DNA from: TMED14 sp963925545
GTDB lineage: Bacteria > Bacteroidota > Bacteroidia > Flavobacteriales > Schleiferiaceae
NCBI GenBank assembly: GCA_963925545.1
Contig: CAWUSA010000006.1
Location: forward strand, 62,001 to 126,000
Reading direction: 5' to 3'
Length of the DNA stretch: 64,000 nucleotides
The position numbers and the translations under genes are program-made. Of the stretch, positions 36,154 to 42,690 are shown in pieces. The notes below the pieces were generated by a model. That model had not been told where the DNA came from. It was given only the letters and a program-made list of their open reading frames with translations, and searched no databases. How positions within the stretch are numbered: the first letter of the stretch is position 1; each line of letters starts with the position of its first letter.

Positions 36154-36648
36154 ATGACCGACAGAACCCTCATTCTTGACCCCCAGCGCATGGCGCGTAG
36201 CATTGAACGCATGGCTTGGGAAATCATGGAGCACCACCAAGATGAAGCCATGGTGTGGGTGGTTGGCATCAGTGAATCTGGCTACAAACTAGCCCAATTG
36301 CTTCAAGAGCATCTTATCAAGCATGCAAAGTTCAAATCCCATTTAGTGGAGATCACCATCAACAAGAAAAACCCAAGCAAAGGGCCGACAACATGCAGTG
36401 AGGATATACCTAAGGGAGCCTCTATGGTGATTGTCGATGATGTGCTCAACACTGGCTCTACTTTGATTTATGCGGTGAATCACATGCTTCAATTGGCTGC
36501 AAAGCATATCACCACAGCAGTGATGGTTGACCGCAATCACAAGCGTTACCCGATCAAAGCTGACATCAAGGGCGTGAGCTTAAGCACCAGCATGAGGGAT
36601 CATGTAGAAGTAGACTTCAGCAAAAACCAAGCTGCCTACTTGCGTTAA
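36154..36648 (+). CDS. PRTase-fold (PyrR-like) phosphoribosyltransferase
   Basis: The 164-residue protein is a type-I phosphoribosyltransferase fold. The PRPP loop is VIVDDVLNTGSTL, the flexible loop is at about 78-90, and the N-terminal helices resemble PyrR (RMARSIERMAWEI). PyrR-type proteins have uracil phosphoribosyltransferase and/or RNA-binding regulatory activity, but no pyr gene is nearby. It could instead be a purine or hypoxanthine PRTase of the same fold. Its stop overlaps the convergent aroK stop by 4 nt. A degenerate box (TACATTGC) lies 4 nt before the ATG. Confidence 0.82.
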   Translation: MTDRTLILDPQRMARSIERMAWEIMEHHQDEAMVWVVGISESGYKLAQLLQEHLIKHAKFKSHLVEITINKKNPSKGPTTCSEDIPKGASMVIVDDVLNTGSTLIYAVNHMLQLAAKHITTAVMVDRNHKRYPIKADIKGVSLSTSMRDHVEVDFSKNQAAYLR

Positions 36649-37172
36649 TCGTCGGTTGGCAACACAAGCATCAAGGCCTTGACCTGCGCTTCAAGGGGCA
36701 AACTCCCATCGATGACATGGTGCGCCTGTCCGTAGAATCCTTGACGCTCAAACAAATGCTTAGCCACAAACTCTGTCATGTCTTCATCAGACACAAAGTC
36801 TACAAGGTGGCGAACAATCCCCGCCTCGCGGTCCGCAATGATGCGTTGACTCAGGTCTGATGGAGACATTTTTAAGTAGAAGACAAGCCCATTAGCTAAC
36901 ATCCAATCCATGTTTCCGTAAAAGCAGGCCGTTCCACCTCCCGTGGAGAGAATCTGATTCTCTGTGGGTAATTCACGCAAAAGGATGCGCTCAATGCGTC
37001 TAAATTCCAATTCGCCAAACTGCTCTATGCCCTCCTTAATGGTCCTTTCCCATTGGTTTTCAACATGATGATCAAGGTCAACTGTAGCTCGATCCAGTGA
37101 TGAAGACAAGGCCTTTGCTAATGCACTTTTCCCAGATGCCATGTAGCCTGTGAGGTAGATTGTTTGATTCAT
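36645..37172 (-). CDS. aroK: Shikimate kinase
   Basis: AroK phosphorylates shikimate at the 3-hydroxyl, two steps before chorismate; aroC (44691) is in the same window. The 175-residue P-loop kinase has Walker A GYMASGKSA, the shikimate-binding Asp in VDLDHHVE, the FRRIE motif with Arg/Glu, and STGGGTACF. ATG 37172 is preferred. An ATG at 37187 lies upstream of a TTTCTTTG box that ends 4 nt before 37172, so it is probably outside the mRNA. Confidence 0.9.
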   Translation of the reverse strand: MNQTIYLTGYMASGKSALAKALSSSLDRATVDLDHHVENQWERTIKEGIEQFGELEFRRIERILLRELPTENQILSTGGGTACFYGNMDWMLANGLVFYLKMSPSDLSQRIIADREAGIVRHLVDFVSDEDMTEFVAKHLFERQGFYGQAHHVIDGSLPLEAQVKALMLVLPTDD

Positions 37173-37176
37173 GATG

Positions 37177-37184
37177 CAAAGAAA
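37177..37184 (-). promoter_or_regulatory. -7-like box of aroK (TTTCTTTG)
   Basis: It has one mismatch to TAnnTTTG and lies 4 nt before ATG 37172. Confidence 0.4.
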
Positions 37185-37226
37185 CAAAATGGTCAGCCAT
37201 ATGGTTTCTTTCGGACGATTTAGAAT

Positions 37227-37234
37227 TATATTTG
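37227..37234 (+). promoter_or_regulatory. -7 box of the tRNA-Lys/Leu unit (TATATTTG)
   Basis: An exact TAnnTTTG lies 23 nt before the tRNA-Lys 5' end. The same octamer precedes tRNA-Val and tRNA-Asp. Confidence 0.6.
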
Positions 37235-37257
37235 CACCCGCTTTTGAAAGGAAGCAT

Positions 37258-37330
37258 GACTCGATAGCTCAGCTGGTAGAGCACGACACTTTTAATGTTG
37301 GGGTCCAGGGTTCGAACCCCTGTCGAGTCA
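37258..37330 (+). tRNA. tRNA-Lys (TTT)
   Basis: A full cloverleaf is present: acceptor GACTCGA/TCGAGTC, D-arm GCTC/GAGC, anticodon loop CTTTTAA with anticodon TTT, T-arm CAGGG/CCCTG around TTCGAAC, and discriminator A. The CCA is not encoded. It is 73 nt long. Confidence 0.97.
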
Positions 37331-37334
37331 CAGA

Positions 37335-37417
37335 GCCCAGGTGGTGAAATTGGTAGACACGCCACCTTGAGGGGGTGGTGACCTTTGGTTGTGCTGGTTC
37401 GAGTCCAGTTCTGGGCA
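37335..37417 (+). tRNA. tRNA-Leu (GAG)
   Basis: This 83-nt class-II tRNA has acceptor GCCCAGG/TCTGGGC, anticodon stem CCACC/GGTGG around loop TTGAGGG (anticodon GAG), a long variable arm, a T-arm with TTCGAGT, and discriminator A. It starts 4 nt after tRNA-Lys, so the two are probably one transcript. Confidence 0.95.
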
Positions 37418-37424
37418 CTTAAGA

Positions 37425-37454
37425 CAAAAAAACGCGACATATGGCGCGTTTTTT
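37425..37454 (+). terminator. Intrinsic terminator after tRNA-Leu
   Basis: A short stem ACGCG/CGCGT (37432-37436 / 37445-37449) is followed by a T-run and preceded by an A-run, so it can work in both directions. Confidence 0.7.
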
Positions 37455-37525
37455 TATGCGCCAAACTTTCCTTGGCATAACCCTCTTCATGGCTACCTTC
37501 ATCACTTGAGAATCAAGAACACATC

Positions 37526-37924
37526 ATGAAAAATTCAAAGAAAAACAACCCATGGAAGGATCAGCTCAGTGATGAGGCATACCATGTACTACGAGAAAAA
37601 GGCACAGAGCCCGCCTTCTCCTCTCCTCTGAATGACAATGATGAGAATGGCTCTTACCGTTGCCACGGCTGTGGTAACCTGCTATTTGGCAGTGAAAGTA
37701 AATTTGATTCAGGCTGTGGTTGGCCAAGCTTTGATGAGGCTCAACAAGGCGCCATCAATGAAAAGGAAGACCTAAGCCATGGAAGAAAACGCACAGAGAT
37801 CCTTTGCAGCAAATGTGACGGTCACCTGGGGCATGTTTTCAGTGACGGCATCACTGAGACTGGCCTGCGCTACTGCGTCAATGGCCTAAGTATTGACTTC
37901 AATGCCAAGGATCAAAGTGAATAA
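37526..37924 (+). CDS. msrB: Peptide-methionine (R)-S-oxide reductase
   Basis: MsrB reduces methionine-R-sulfoxide in damaged proteins. The 132-residue protein has the structural zinc cysteines (CHGC and CSKC pairs), the GCGWPSF motif, and the catalytic cysteine in RYCVNGLSIDF, so it is the Cys type and not the selenocysteine type. There is no signal peptide, so it is cytosolic. A near-consensus box (TACCTTCA) lies some 25 nt upstream. It sits alone between tRNA genes. Confidence 0.95.
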   Translation: MKNSKKNNPWKDQLSDEAYHVLREKGTEPAFSSPLNDNDENGSYRCHGCGNLLFGSESKFDSGCGWPSFDEAQQGAINEKEDLSHGRKRTEILCSKCDGHLGHVFSDGITETGLRYCVNGLSIDFNAKDQSE

Positions 37925-37990
37925 AAAGCATAGATTGATATCGATGTATCTATTTTTTCATTTAGCTGCCATCATTAAGGGGTGGCAACT

Positions 37991-37998
37991 TATATTTG
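37991..37998 (+). promoter_or_regulatory. -7 box of tRNA-Val (TATATTTG)
   Basis: An exact TAnnTTTG lies 13 nt before the tRNA-Val 5' end. Confidence 0.6.
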
Positions 37999-38011
37999 CC
38001 GTCCAATTGAC

Positions 38012-38089
38012 GGGTGAGTAGCTCAGTTGGTTTAGAGCACCTCGTTTACACCGAGGGGGTCCGGGGTTCGAATCCCTGTTCACCCACCA
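38012..38089 (+). tRNA. tRNA-Val (TAC), CCA end encoded
   Basis: The acceptor is GGGTGAG/TTCACCC, the anticodon arm is CCTCG/CGAGG with loop TTTACAC (anticodon TAC), and the T-arm has TTCGAAT. Discriminator A is followed by a genomic CCA (38087-38089), which the Lys, Leu and Asp tRNAs here lack. The mature body ends at 38086. Confidence 0.96.
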
Positions 38090-38091
38090 CC

Positions 38092-38120
38092 AAAGGCCCA
38101 TGCGATGCATGGGCCTTTTT
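38092..38120 (+). terminator. Intrinsic terminator after tRNA-Val
   Basis: A 9-bp stem GGCCCATGC/GCATGGGCC around GAT is followed by five T. Confidence 0.9.
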
Positions 38121-38146
38121 CATTGCTACAAGAAACTTAATCGCAT

Positions 38147-38177
38147 AAAAAAACCCTTGATTAATCAAGGGTTTTTT
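38147..38177 (-). terminator. Bidirectional terminator of the 72-aa gene
   Basis: A perfect palindrome AACCCTTGATTAATCAAGGGTT is flanked by A and T runs. It lies 17 nt after the stop of the minus-strand small gene. Confidence 0.85.
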
Positions 38178-38194
38178 GCATTTATCAATAAAGC

Positions 38195-38413
38195 TTACCG
38201 CGTTACACTGTAACCGCTTTGCTCCAAAAAGTCAATCTTCTCTTGAATGGTCTTCTGCTCACGTTTAGCCATCTCCTTGTTGATGGACGTAATCATGCCT
38301 CCCAACTCCTGGGAGCTAAATTTACCCAAATATTGGCTTGAAAAAAGCGACTTGAATGTTTTATTGTTGTTTTGATTTTCGCGAATGTATTGAACAGCTT
38401 TTCTTGGAGTCAT
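38195..38413 (-). CDS. Small AT-rich hypothetical protein
   Basis: The protein has 72 residues and no recognised family. It is charged and mostly helical: MTPRKAVQYIRENQ, then SSQELGGMITSINKEMAKRE, ending with SGYSVTR. There is no signal peptide or membrane segment. It appears to be a complete transcription unit: an exact -7 box (38462-38469) upstream, a leader of about 45 nt, and a strong terminator downstream. Codon use is more AT-rich than in flanking core genes. It may be a small nucleic-acid- or protein-binding factor, but nothing in the sequence proves this. Confidence 0.65.
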   Translation of the reverse strand: MTPRKAVQYIRENQNNNKTFKSLFSSQYLGKFSSQELGGMITSINKEMAKREQKTIQEKIDFLEQSGYSVTR

Positions 38414-38461
38414 GGCATTTTATTTATATGAATTTTATAGGGAAACAATTCCTAAGTAAGA

Positions 38462-38469
38462 CAAAGATA
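38462..38469 (-). promoter_or_regulatory. -7 box of the 72-aa gene (TATCTTTG)
   Basis: An exact TAnnTTTG on the minus strand lies 48 nt before ATG 38413, in an AT-rich tract. Confidence 0.5.
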
Positions 38470-38494
38470 TAATATCGGATTTAATATCAGCATA

Positions 38495-38520
38495 TTTTTA
38501 TGATAAAAATATCATAAAAA
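38495..38520. repeat. AT-only perfect inverted repeat
   Basis: A 10-bp stem TTTTTATGAT/ATCATAAAAA surrounds a 6-nt loop, beginning 10 nt after the stop of the E1 gene. It lacks a GC stem and a clean T-run, so it is not a standard terminator. Confidence 0.8.
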
Positions 38521-38530
38521 TTATTATTGT

Positions 38531-40492
38531 TTAATAAGACAGAAGGGATGATATAGCTTCATCTATTTTATTTTCAGGAAGATAACCCTCCTCAAGCTCT
38601 GCTGAAAAAGGAATAGGTGTCGCATGCGAACCAAGAACTTTTACGGCAGAATCAAGGAAAGAAAAACACGACTCATTCAACATTTGAGCAATATCTCTAC
38701 CAACAGACCCCCTGACACTATCCTCAATCAATACCAGGCACTTTCCGGTCTTCTTAACCGAATCATTGCAGGTCTTGAAATCCAGGGGAGCTAAGGCAAT
38801 CAAATCAATCAATTCAATGCCTTGATCCGCATGACTTGCAAAGTGCTTCTGCATCCAGTGCACACCCAGGCCATAGGTGATCACCGTTAATGCATCTCCT
38901 TGCTGAATAACCTTTGCTTGATCCAAGGGTAGAAAATAGGTGCTCTCTGGCACATGGCTTGCATTGGAACGGTAGAGCGCTTTGTGTTCAAAAAACAAAA
39001 CAGGATTTTTGGACTCCAACGCAGAAGCCAGCAAACCTTTTGCGTCATAGGGGTTAGATGGGTACACCACCTTCAATCCAGGGACTCTTGTGAACCATGC
39101 CTCAGTGCTTTGTGAATGAAAAGGTCCCGCATTGACCGATGCACCTGTTGGCATGCGTATCACCATGTCCACGTTCTGTCCCCAGCGGTAGTGGAGCTTG
39201 GCTGCTTGATTGCAAATTTGTGTCATGGCTTCTGTCACAAAGTCACTGAATTGCATTTCAACCATGGTCTTGAATCCAGCTGTACTCAAGCCAACAGCTG
39301 TACCAACGATGGCGGATTCACAAATGGGCGTGTTTCGCACACGGCCCTTGCCATACGTGGCAGAAAAGCCATCTGTCGCCTTGAATACGCCGCCGTAATC
39401 CGCGATGTCCTGCCCCATCAGCACAAGGTTCTCATGACGGTCCATGCCTTGCCCTAAGGCCTCGTGAATGGCATCAATCATGCGAAGGGGTCGCTCCTCT
39501 CCCCCCTCAGGTGAACTCAAATCCAAAGGCTCTTCCTCAGCAAACAAATCACGCAACTCCTCTTCTACCTGGTAAACAGGTCGCTTGGAAGTCAGTGCTT
39601 GTTCCAAATCCGCTAGAACCTGAACTGCATGGCTCTGATCAATGGCATCCATGGCATCGTGAGTCAGCAGATTTGCCTCATTCAATGATTGCCTCAACCG
39701 TAGCAACGGGTCTTTTTCAGACCAGGTATCAATCATTCCCTCAGGGTAGTATTTGGTGCCAGATGCTTCCTCATGGCCTCGCACGCGATAAGTCATGCAT
39801 TCAAGCAGAATGGGCCGAGGGTTTTCTCGAATGGACGCTGTCAATTGCTTGGCAATGTCTCGGACTGCTATCAAATCATTGCCATCCACAGAATGAGCCT
39901 CCATGCCATAAGCAGGTCCTTTATTGACAAAGGAGCCATGAACAAATTGCTCAGATGAGGGGGTAGACAAACCCCACTGATTGTTCTCTACCACAATCAA
40001 CACCGGTAATTGCCACACAGCAGCCACATTCAGTGACTCATGGAAATCCCCCTCGCTTGCGCCACCATCACCGGTAAAGACCAAGGTGCATTGCTTGTCA
40101 TTGCGCAGTTTTTGAGCCAAGGCCAATCCATCTGCAACGCCAAGCTGGGCACCTAAATGGCTAATCATTCCAAAGATTTTATGCGCTCTGCTACCAAAGT
40201 GGAACGATCGATCTCTGCCTTTTGTGAAGCCGTCAACAGAGCCTTGAAACTGGCTAAACAGCTGAACCAAATCAACCCCTCGGGTGGTGAAAACACCCAG
40301 GTTCCTATGCATGGTACAGATCCACTCATCAGGCTCCATAGCTTGAGCAAGACCCACAGATACCGCCTCTTGGCCATAACTTGAAAACCATTTGGAAATA
40401 CGCCCCTGTCGCAGGGAGATTAACATGCGATCCTCAATAGCCCTGGGAAGGCTTAACGATGAATAAAGGCTTTCAGCCTGTGCTTGAGTCAT
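38531..40492 (-). CDS. 2-oxoacid dehydrogenase E1, fused alpha and beta subunits
   Basis: This thiamine-diphosphate E1 (branched-chain 2-oxoacid or pyruvate type) decarboxylates a 2-oxoacid and acylates the E2 lipoyl arm. The alpha part (about 1-320) has the ThDP motif GDGGASEGDFHE through VVENNQW. The beta part (about 330-653) has GQDIADYGGVFKATDGF and ESAIVGTAVGLSTAG. A fused alpha/beta chain of ~650 residues is common in Bacteroidota. The substrate is uncertain, since no E2 or E3 gene is in the window. ATG 40492 is preferred over GTG 40519, which lies inside a -7-like box. Confidence 0.9.
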   Translation of the reverse strand: MTQAQAESLYSSLSLPRAIEDRMLISLRQGRISKWFSSYGQEAVSVGLAQAMEPDEWICTMHRNLGVFTTRGVDLVQLFSQFQGSVDGFTKGRDRSFHFGSRAHKIFGMISHLGAQLGVADGLALAQKLRNDKQCTLVFTGDGGASEGDFHESLNVAAVWQLPVLIVVENNQWGLSTPSSEQFVHGSFVNKGPAYGMEAHSVDGNDLIAVRDIAKQLTASIRENPRPILLECMTYRVRGHEEASGTKYYPEGMIDTWSEKDPLLRLRQSLNEANLLTHDAMDAIDQSHAVQVLADLEQALTSKRPVYQVEEELRDLFAEEEPLDLSSPEGGEERPLRMIDAIHEALGQGMDRHENLVLMGQDIADYGGVFKATDGFSATYGKGRVRNTPICESAIVGTAVGLSTAGFKTMVEMQFSDFVTEAMTQICNQAAKLHYRWGQNVDMVIRMPTGASVNAGPFHSQSTEAWFTRVPGLKVVYPSNPYDAKGLLASALESKNPVLFFEHKALYRSNASHVPESTYFLPLDQAKVIQQGDALTVITYGLGVHWMQKHFASHADQGIELIDLIALAPLDFKTCNDSVKKTGKCLVLIEDSVRGSVGRDIAQMLNESCFSFLDSAVKVLGSHATPIPFSAELEEGYLPENKIDEAISSLLSY

Positions 40493-40518
40493 TAATAACT
40501 GTCCTATGAATATACCCA

Positions 40519-40526
40519 CAAAGAAA
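40519..40526 (-). promoter_or_regulatory. -7-like box of the E1 gene (TTTCTTTG)
   Basis: It has one mismatch to TAnnTTTG and lies 26 nt before ATG 40492. It is 1 bp from the oppositely oriented box of the oxygenase gene. Confidence 0.4.
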
Positions 40527-40527
40527 G

Positions 40528-40535
40528 TACATTAG
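40528..40535 (+). promoter_or_regulatory. -7-like box of the oxygenase gene (TACATTAG)
   Basis: It has one mismatch to TAnnTTTG and lies 4 nt before ATG 40540. Confidence 0.35.
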
Positions 40536-40539
40536 CGCC

Positions 40540-41463
40540 ATGGATATTTACACTTTAGACCTACGTCAAATGACCGATGGTGACCAAAGCGAGCGCACAG
40601 CATTTGCATCTGAAATTGGCAAGGCATTCAGGGGCCTTGGATTCGCTGCCATCATTGGGCATGGTTTCTCGCTTAAAGACCGTGAAGTTTTGTACCAATC
40701 CGTGAAAGGGATATTTGCCCTTTCTACAGAAGAAAAAATGGCCTGTCATGTTGAGGGTGGCATGGGACAGCGCGGCTACACTCCTTTTGGCGTGGAGCAT
40801 GCAAAGGGTGAAACTGCCCCTGATCAAAAGGAGTTTTTTCAATGGGGTCCTATGGATGCAGACGTTAGGGGCTTGGACCAAAATGTCGCCGTCAATGCCA
40901 GCACCGATGCAACCATCAAAGAGGTGTACGAAAAGCTTGAACGCATTGGCTATGTCCTGATGGAGGCCATCGCTATGGAGCTGGATCTTGGTGTGAATTT
41001 CTTTGACACCTACCTTGAGAAAGGGCACTCTATTTTTCGCGCCATCCACTACCCGCCTCAACCAGAAGCACCTGAAGAAGGAATTCGCGCAGGCGCTCAT
41101 GAAGACATCAATTTGATCACCTTATTGATGGGCGCTTCCACGGAAGGGCTTGAAGTGGTTACTGCAGAAGGCAACTGGCTTCCCTTCCATGTCACCGATG
41201 ACACCTTGGTCATCAATGTCGGGGACATGCTTCAGCGATTGAGCAATGGCATCTTCAAATCCACCACGCACCGCGTTGTCAATCCCGTTGGCGACAAGCG
41301 CTATGAACCACGTTTTTCCTTGCCCTTCTTTTTGCATCCCGTTGAGGACATGTCCCTCAATTGTTTACCAAACTGCATCAGCGATGACAGGCCTAAAGGC
41401 TTTGAAGACATCACTGCAGGAGACTACCTCACAAAACGGCTGAAAGAAATTGGCTTGATGTGA
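40540..41463 (+). CDS. Isopenicillin-N-synthase-like 2-oxoglutarate/Fe(II) dioxygenase
   Basis: The 307-residue protein belongs to the IPNS/ACC-oxidase-like dioxygenases. The N-terminal DIOX_N domain has FGFAAIIGHG-like and SLKDREVLY segments. The double-stranded beta-helix carries the iron ligands HED (in GAHEDINLITLL) and the later His in STTHRVVNP, and the co-substrate Arg is in EPRFSLPFF (R-x-S). This supports iron and 2-oxoglutarate use; the substrate is unknown. The stop overlaps the trmD start by 1 nt (TGATG), so the two are coupled. Confidence 0.9.
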   Translation: MDIYTLDLRQMTDGDQSERTAFASEIGKAFRGLGFAAIIGHGFSLKDREVLYQSVKGIFALSTEEKMACHVEGGMGQRGYTPFGVEHAKGETAPDQKEFFQWGPMDADVRGLDQNVAVNASTDATIKEVYEKLERIGYVLMEAIAMELDLGVNFFDTYLEKGHSIFRAIHYPPQPEAPEEGIRAGAHEDINLITLLMGASTEGLEVVTAEGNWLPFHVTDDTLVINVGDMLQRLSNGIFKSTTHRVVNPVGDKRYEPRFSLPFFLHPVEDMSLNCLPNCISDDRPKGFEDITAGDYLTKRLKEIGLM

Positions 41464-42140
41464 TGCGCATTGACATCATCACAGTGCTCCCTGAACTTCT
41501 CGGAAGCCCTTTTGAAACCAGCATTCTTAAACGCGCTCAAGACAAAGGGAAAGTTGAGGTACACATCCATGATTTAAGGAATTATGGCAAAGGCAAGCAT
41601 AAACAAGTTGACGATTATGCTTTTGGCGGTGGCGCAGGCATGGTCATGACATGTGAGCCCATATTCACGTTGATCAATGAACTCAAATCTGAAAGGGCCT
41701 ACGATGCCATCATCTACACCACCCCCGATGGCAAAACTTTCGATCAAGGCATGGCTAACAGCTTATCCCTTACAGAAAATCTCATCATACTTTGCGGCCA
41801 CTACAAAGGTGTCGACCAACGGGTTAGGGATTCAATCATTACCCATGAAATCACCATTGGGGACTACGTCCTTAGCGGTGGGGAATTGGCCGCAGCTGTG
41901 ATATCAGATGCAATCATACGCCTGCTTCCTGGGGTGCTGAACGATGAAACAAGCGCATTGACAGATTCCTTTCAAGATGGCCTACTGGCGCCACCTGTTT
42001 ACACGCGACCTGCTGACTACAAAGGTCTCAAGGTACCTGACATCCTTACCGGCGGCAATCTTAAGGCCATCGACCTATGGCGCGAAGAACAGGCCATCGA
42101 AAGGACCCAGTCCAGAAGGCCCGATTTACTCAAAGATTGA
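41463..42140 (+). CDS. trmD: tRNA (guanine37-N1)-methyltransferase
   Basis: TrmD methylates G37 next to the anticodon and so prevents +1 frameshifts. The 225-residue SPOUT methyltransferase begins MRIDIITVLPELL, and the trefoil-knot SAM site is visible in ILCGHYKGVDQRV and EITIGDYVLSGGE, the family's strongest motifs. Asp and other C-terminal residues follow (LLPGVLNDETS). ATG 41463 overlaps the oxygenase stop (TGATG); a GTG one codon earlier is rejected. rplS is 152 nt downstream with its own promoter. Confidence 0.96.
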   Translation: MRIDIITVLPELLGSPFETSILKRAQDKGKVEVHIHDLRNYGKGKHKQVDDYAFGGGAGMVMTCEPIFTLINELKSERAYDAIIYTTPDGKTFDQGMANSLSLTENLIILCGHYKGVDQRVRDSIITHEITIGDYVLSGGELAAAVISDAIIRLLPGVLNDETSALTDSFQDGLLAPPVYTRPADYKGLKVPDILTGGNLKAIDLWREEQAIERTQSRRPDLLKD

Positions 42141-42178
42141 TTCAAGTCATAGCTGGCAATTATCAAGGAAATTGTCTT

Positions 42179-42186
42179 ACTTTTGC
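42179..42186 (+). promoter_or_regulatory. -7 box of rplS (TACTTTTG)
   Basis: An exact TAnnTTTG lies 106 nt before ATG 42293, giving one of the longest leaders in the window. Confidence 0.55.
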
Positions 42187-42192
42187 CATCCC

Positions 42193-42223
42193 AAAACCGG
42201 AGGAACTCCGCCAAAGGTTTTGT
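42193..42223 (+). promoter_or_regulatory. Stem-loop in the rplS leader
   Basis: An outer stem CAAAAC/GTTTTG and an inner stem CGGAG/CTCCG with a GAA loop, separated by a one-sided bulge, sit directly after the predicted transcription start. This is a candidate autoregulatory ribosomal-protein leader. Confidence 0.4.
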
Positions 42224-42292
42224 CCCGCGAATTCAACCTCTGATCACCGAGATGCATGTTGTCCCCTCGCAAAACCCTGAAAACAGTATCCC

Positions 42293-42640
42293 ATGGATCT
42301 TATTTCACACGTACAAGACAGCTTCATCGACAAGAAGAATTTCCCCGATTTCCAAGCTGGTGACCAAATCACTGTGTATTACAAAATTCGTGAAGGCGAA
42401 AAGACACGTACTCAGTTTTTCAAAGGCACCGTCATCCAACGCTCTGGCGCTGGTTTGACCCAAACTTTCACCATCCGAAAAATATCAGGCAACGTTGGTG
42501 TTGAGCGTATTTTCCCTTTGAACATGCCAAACCTCGAGAAAATCGAGATCAACAAGCTTGGCAAGGTCCGTCGCGCACGCATTTTCTACTTGCGTGGATT
42601 GACCGGCAAGGCTGCTCGAATCAAAGAGCGTCGCGCATAA
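42293..42640 (+). CDS. rplS: 50S ribosomal protein L19
   Basis: L19 lies at the 30S-50S interface. The 115-residue protein reads as a canonical L19: FQAGDQITVYYKIREG, then GTVIQRSGAGLTQTFTIRKI, SGNVGVERIFPLNMP and KLGKVRRARIFYLRGLTGK. It is transcribed from its own candidate promoter with a structured leader and closed by a strong terminator. Together with trmD it keeps part of the rpsP-rimM-trmD-rplS operon, which is split in this genome. Confidence 0.97.
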   Translation: MDLISHVQDSFIDKKNFPDFQAGDQITVYYKIREGEKTRTQFFKGTVIQRSGAGLTQTFTIRKISGNVGVERIFPLNMPNLEKIEINKLGKVRRARIFYLRGLTGKAARIKERRA

Positions 42641-42661
42641 GTCATAACGACACATTCACAC

Positions 42662-42690
42662 AAAAAGACCGCCACGTGGCGGCCTTTTTT
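42662..42690 (+). terminator. Bidirectional intrinsic terminator between rplS and the PorE-like gene
   Basis: The perfect palindrome CCGCCACGTGGCGG (42669-42682) is flanked by an A-run and a T-run. It serves both convergent genes. Confidence 0.9.

Noticed and set aside
37078..37464. 128-codon ORF across tRNA-Lys and tRNA-Leu on the minus strand
   Set aside because: It spans two clear tRNA genes, a shadow often produced by tRNA clusters.
37258..38089. tRNA cluster as an integration (att) site of a mobile element
   Set aside because: No integrase, no duplicated tRNA 3' end and no phage genes are found near the three tRNAs.
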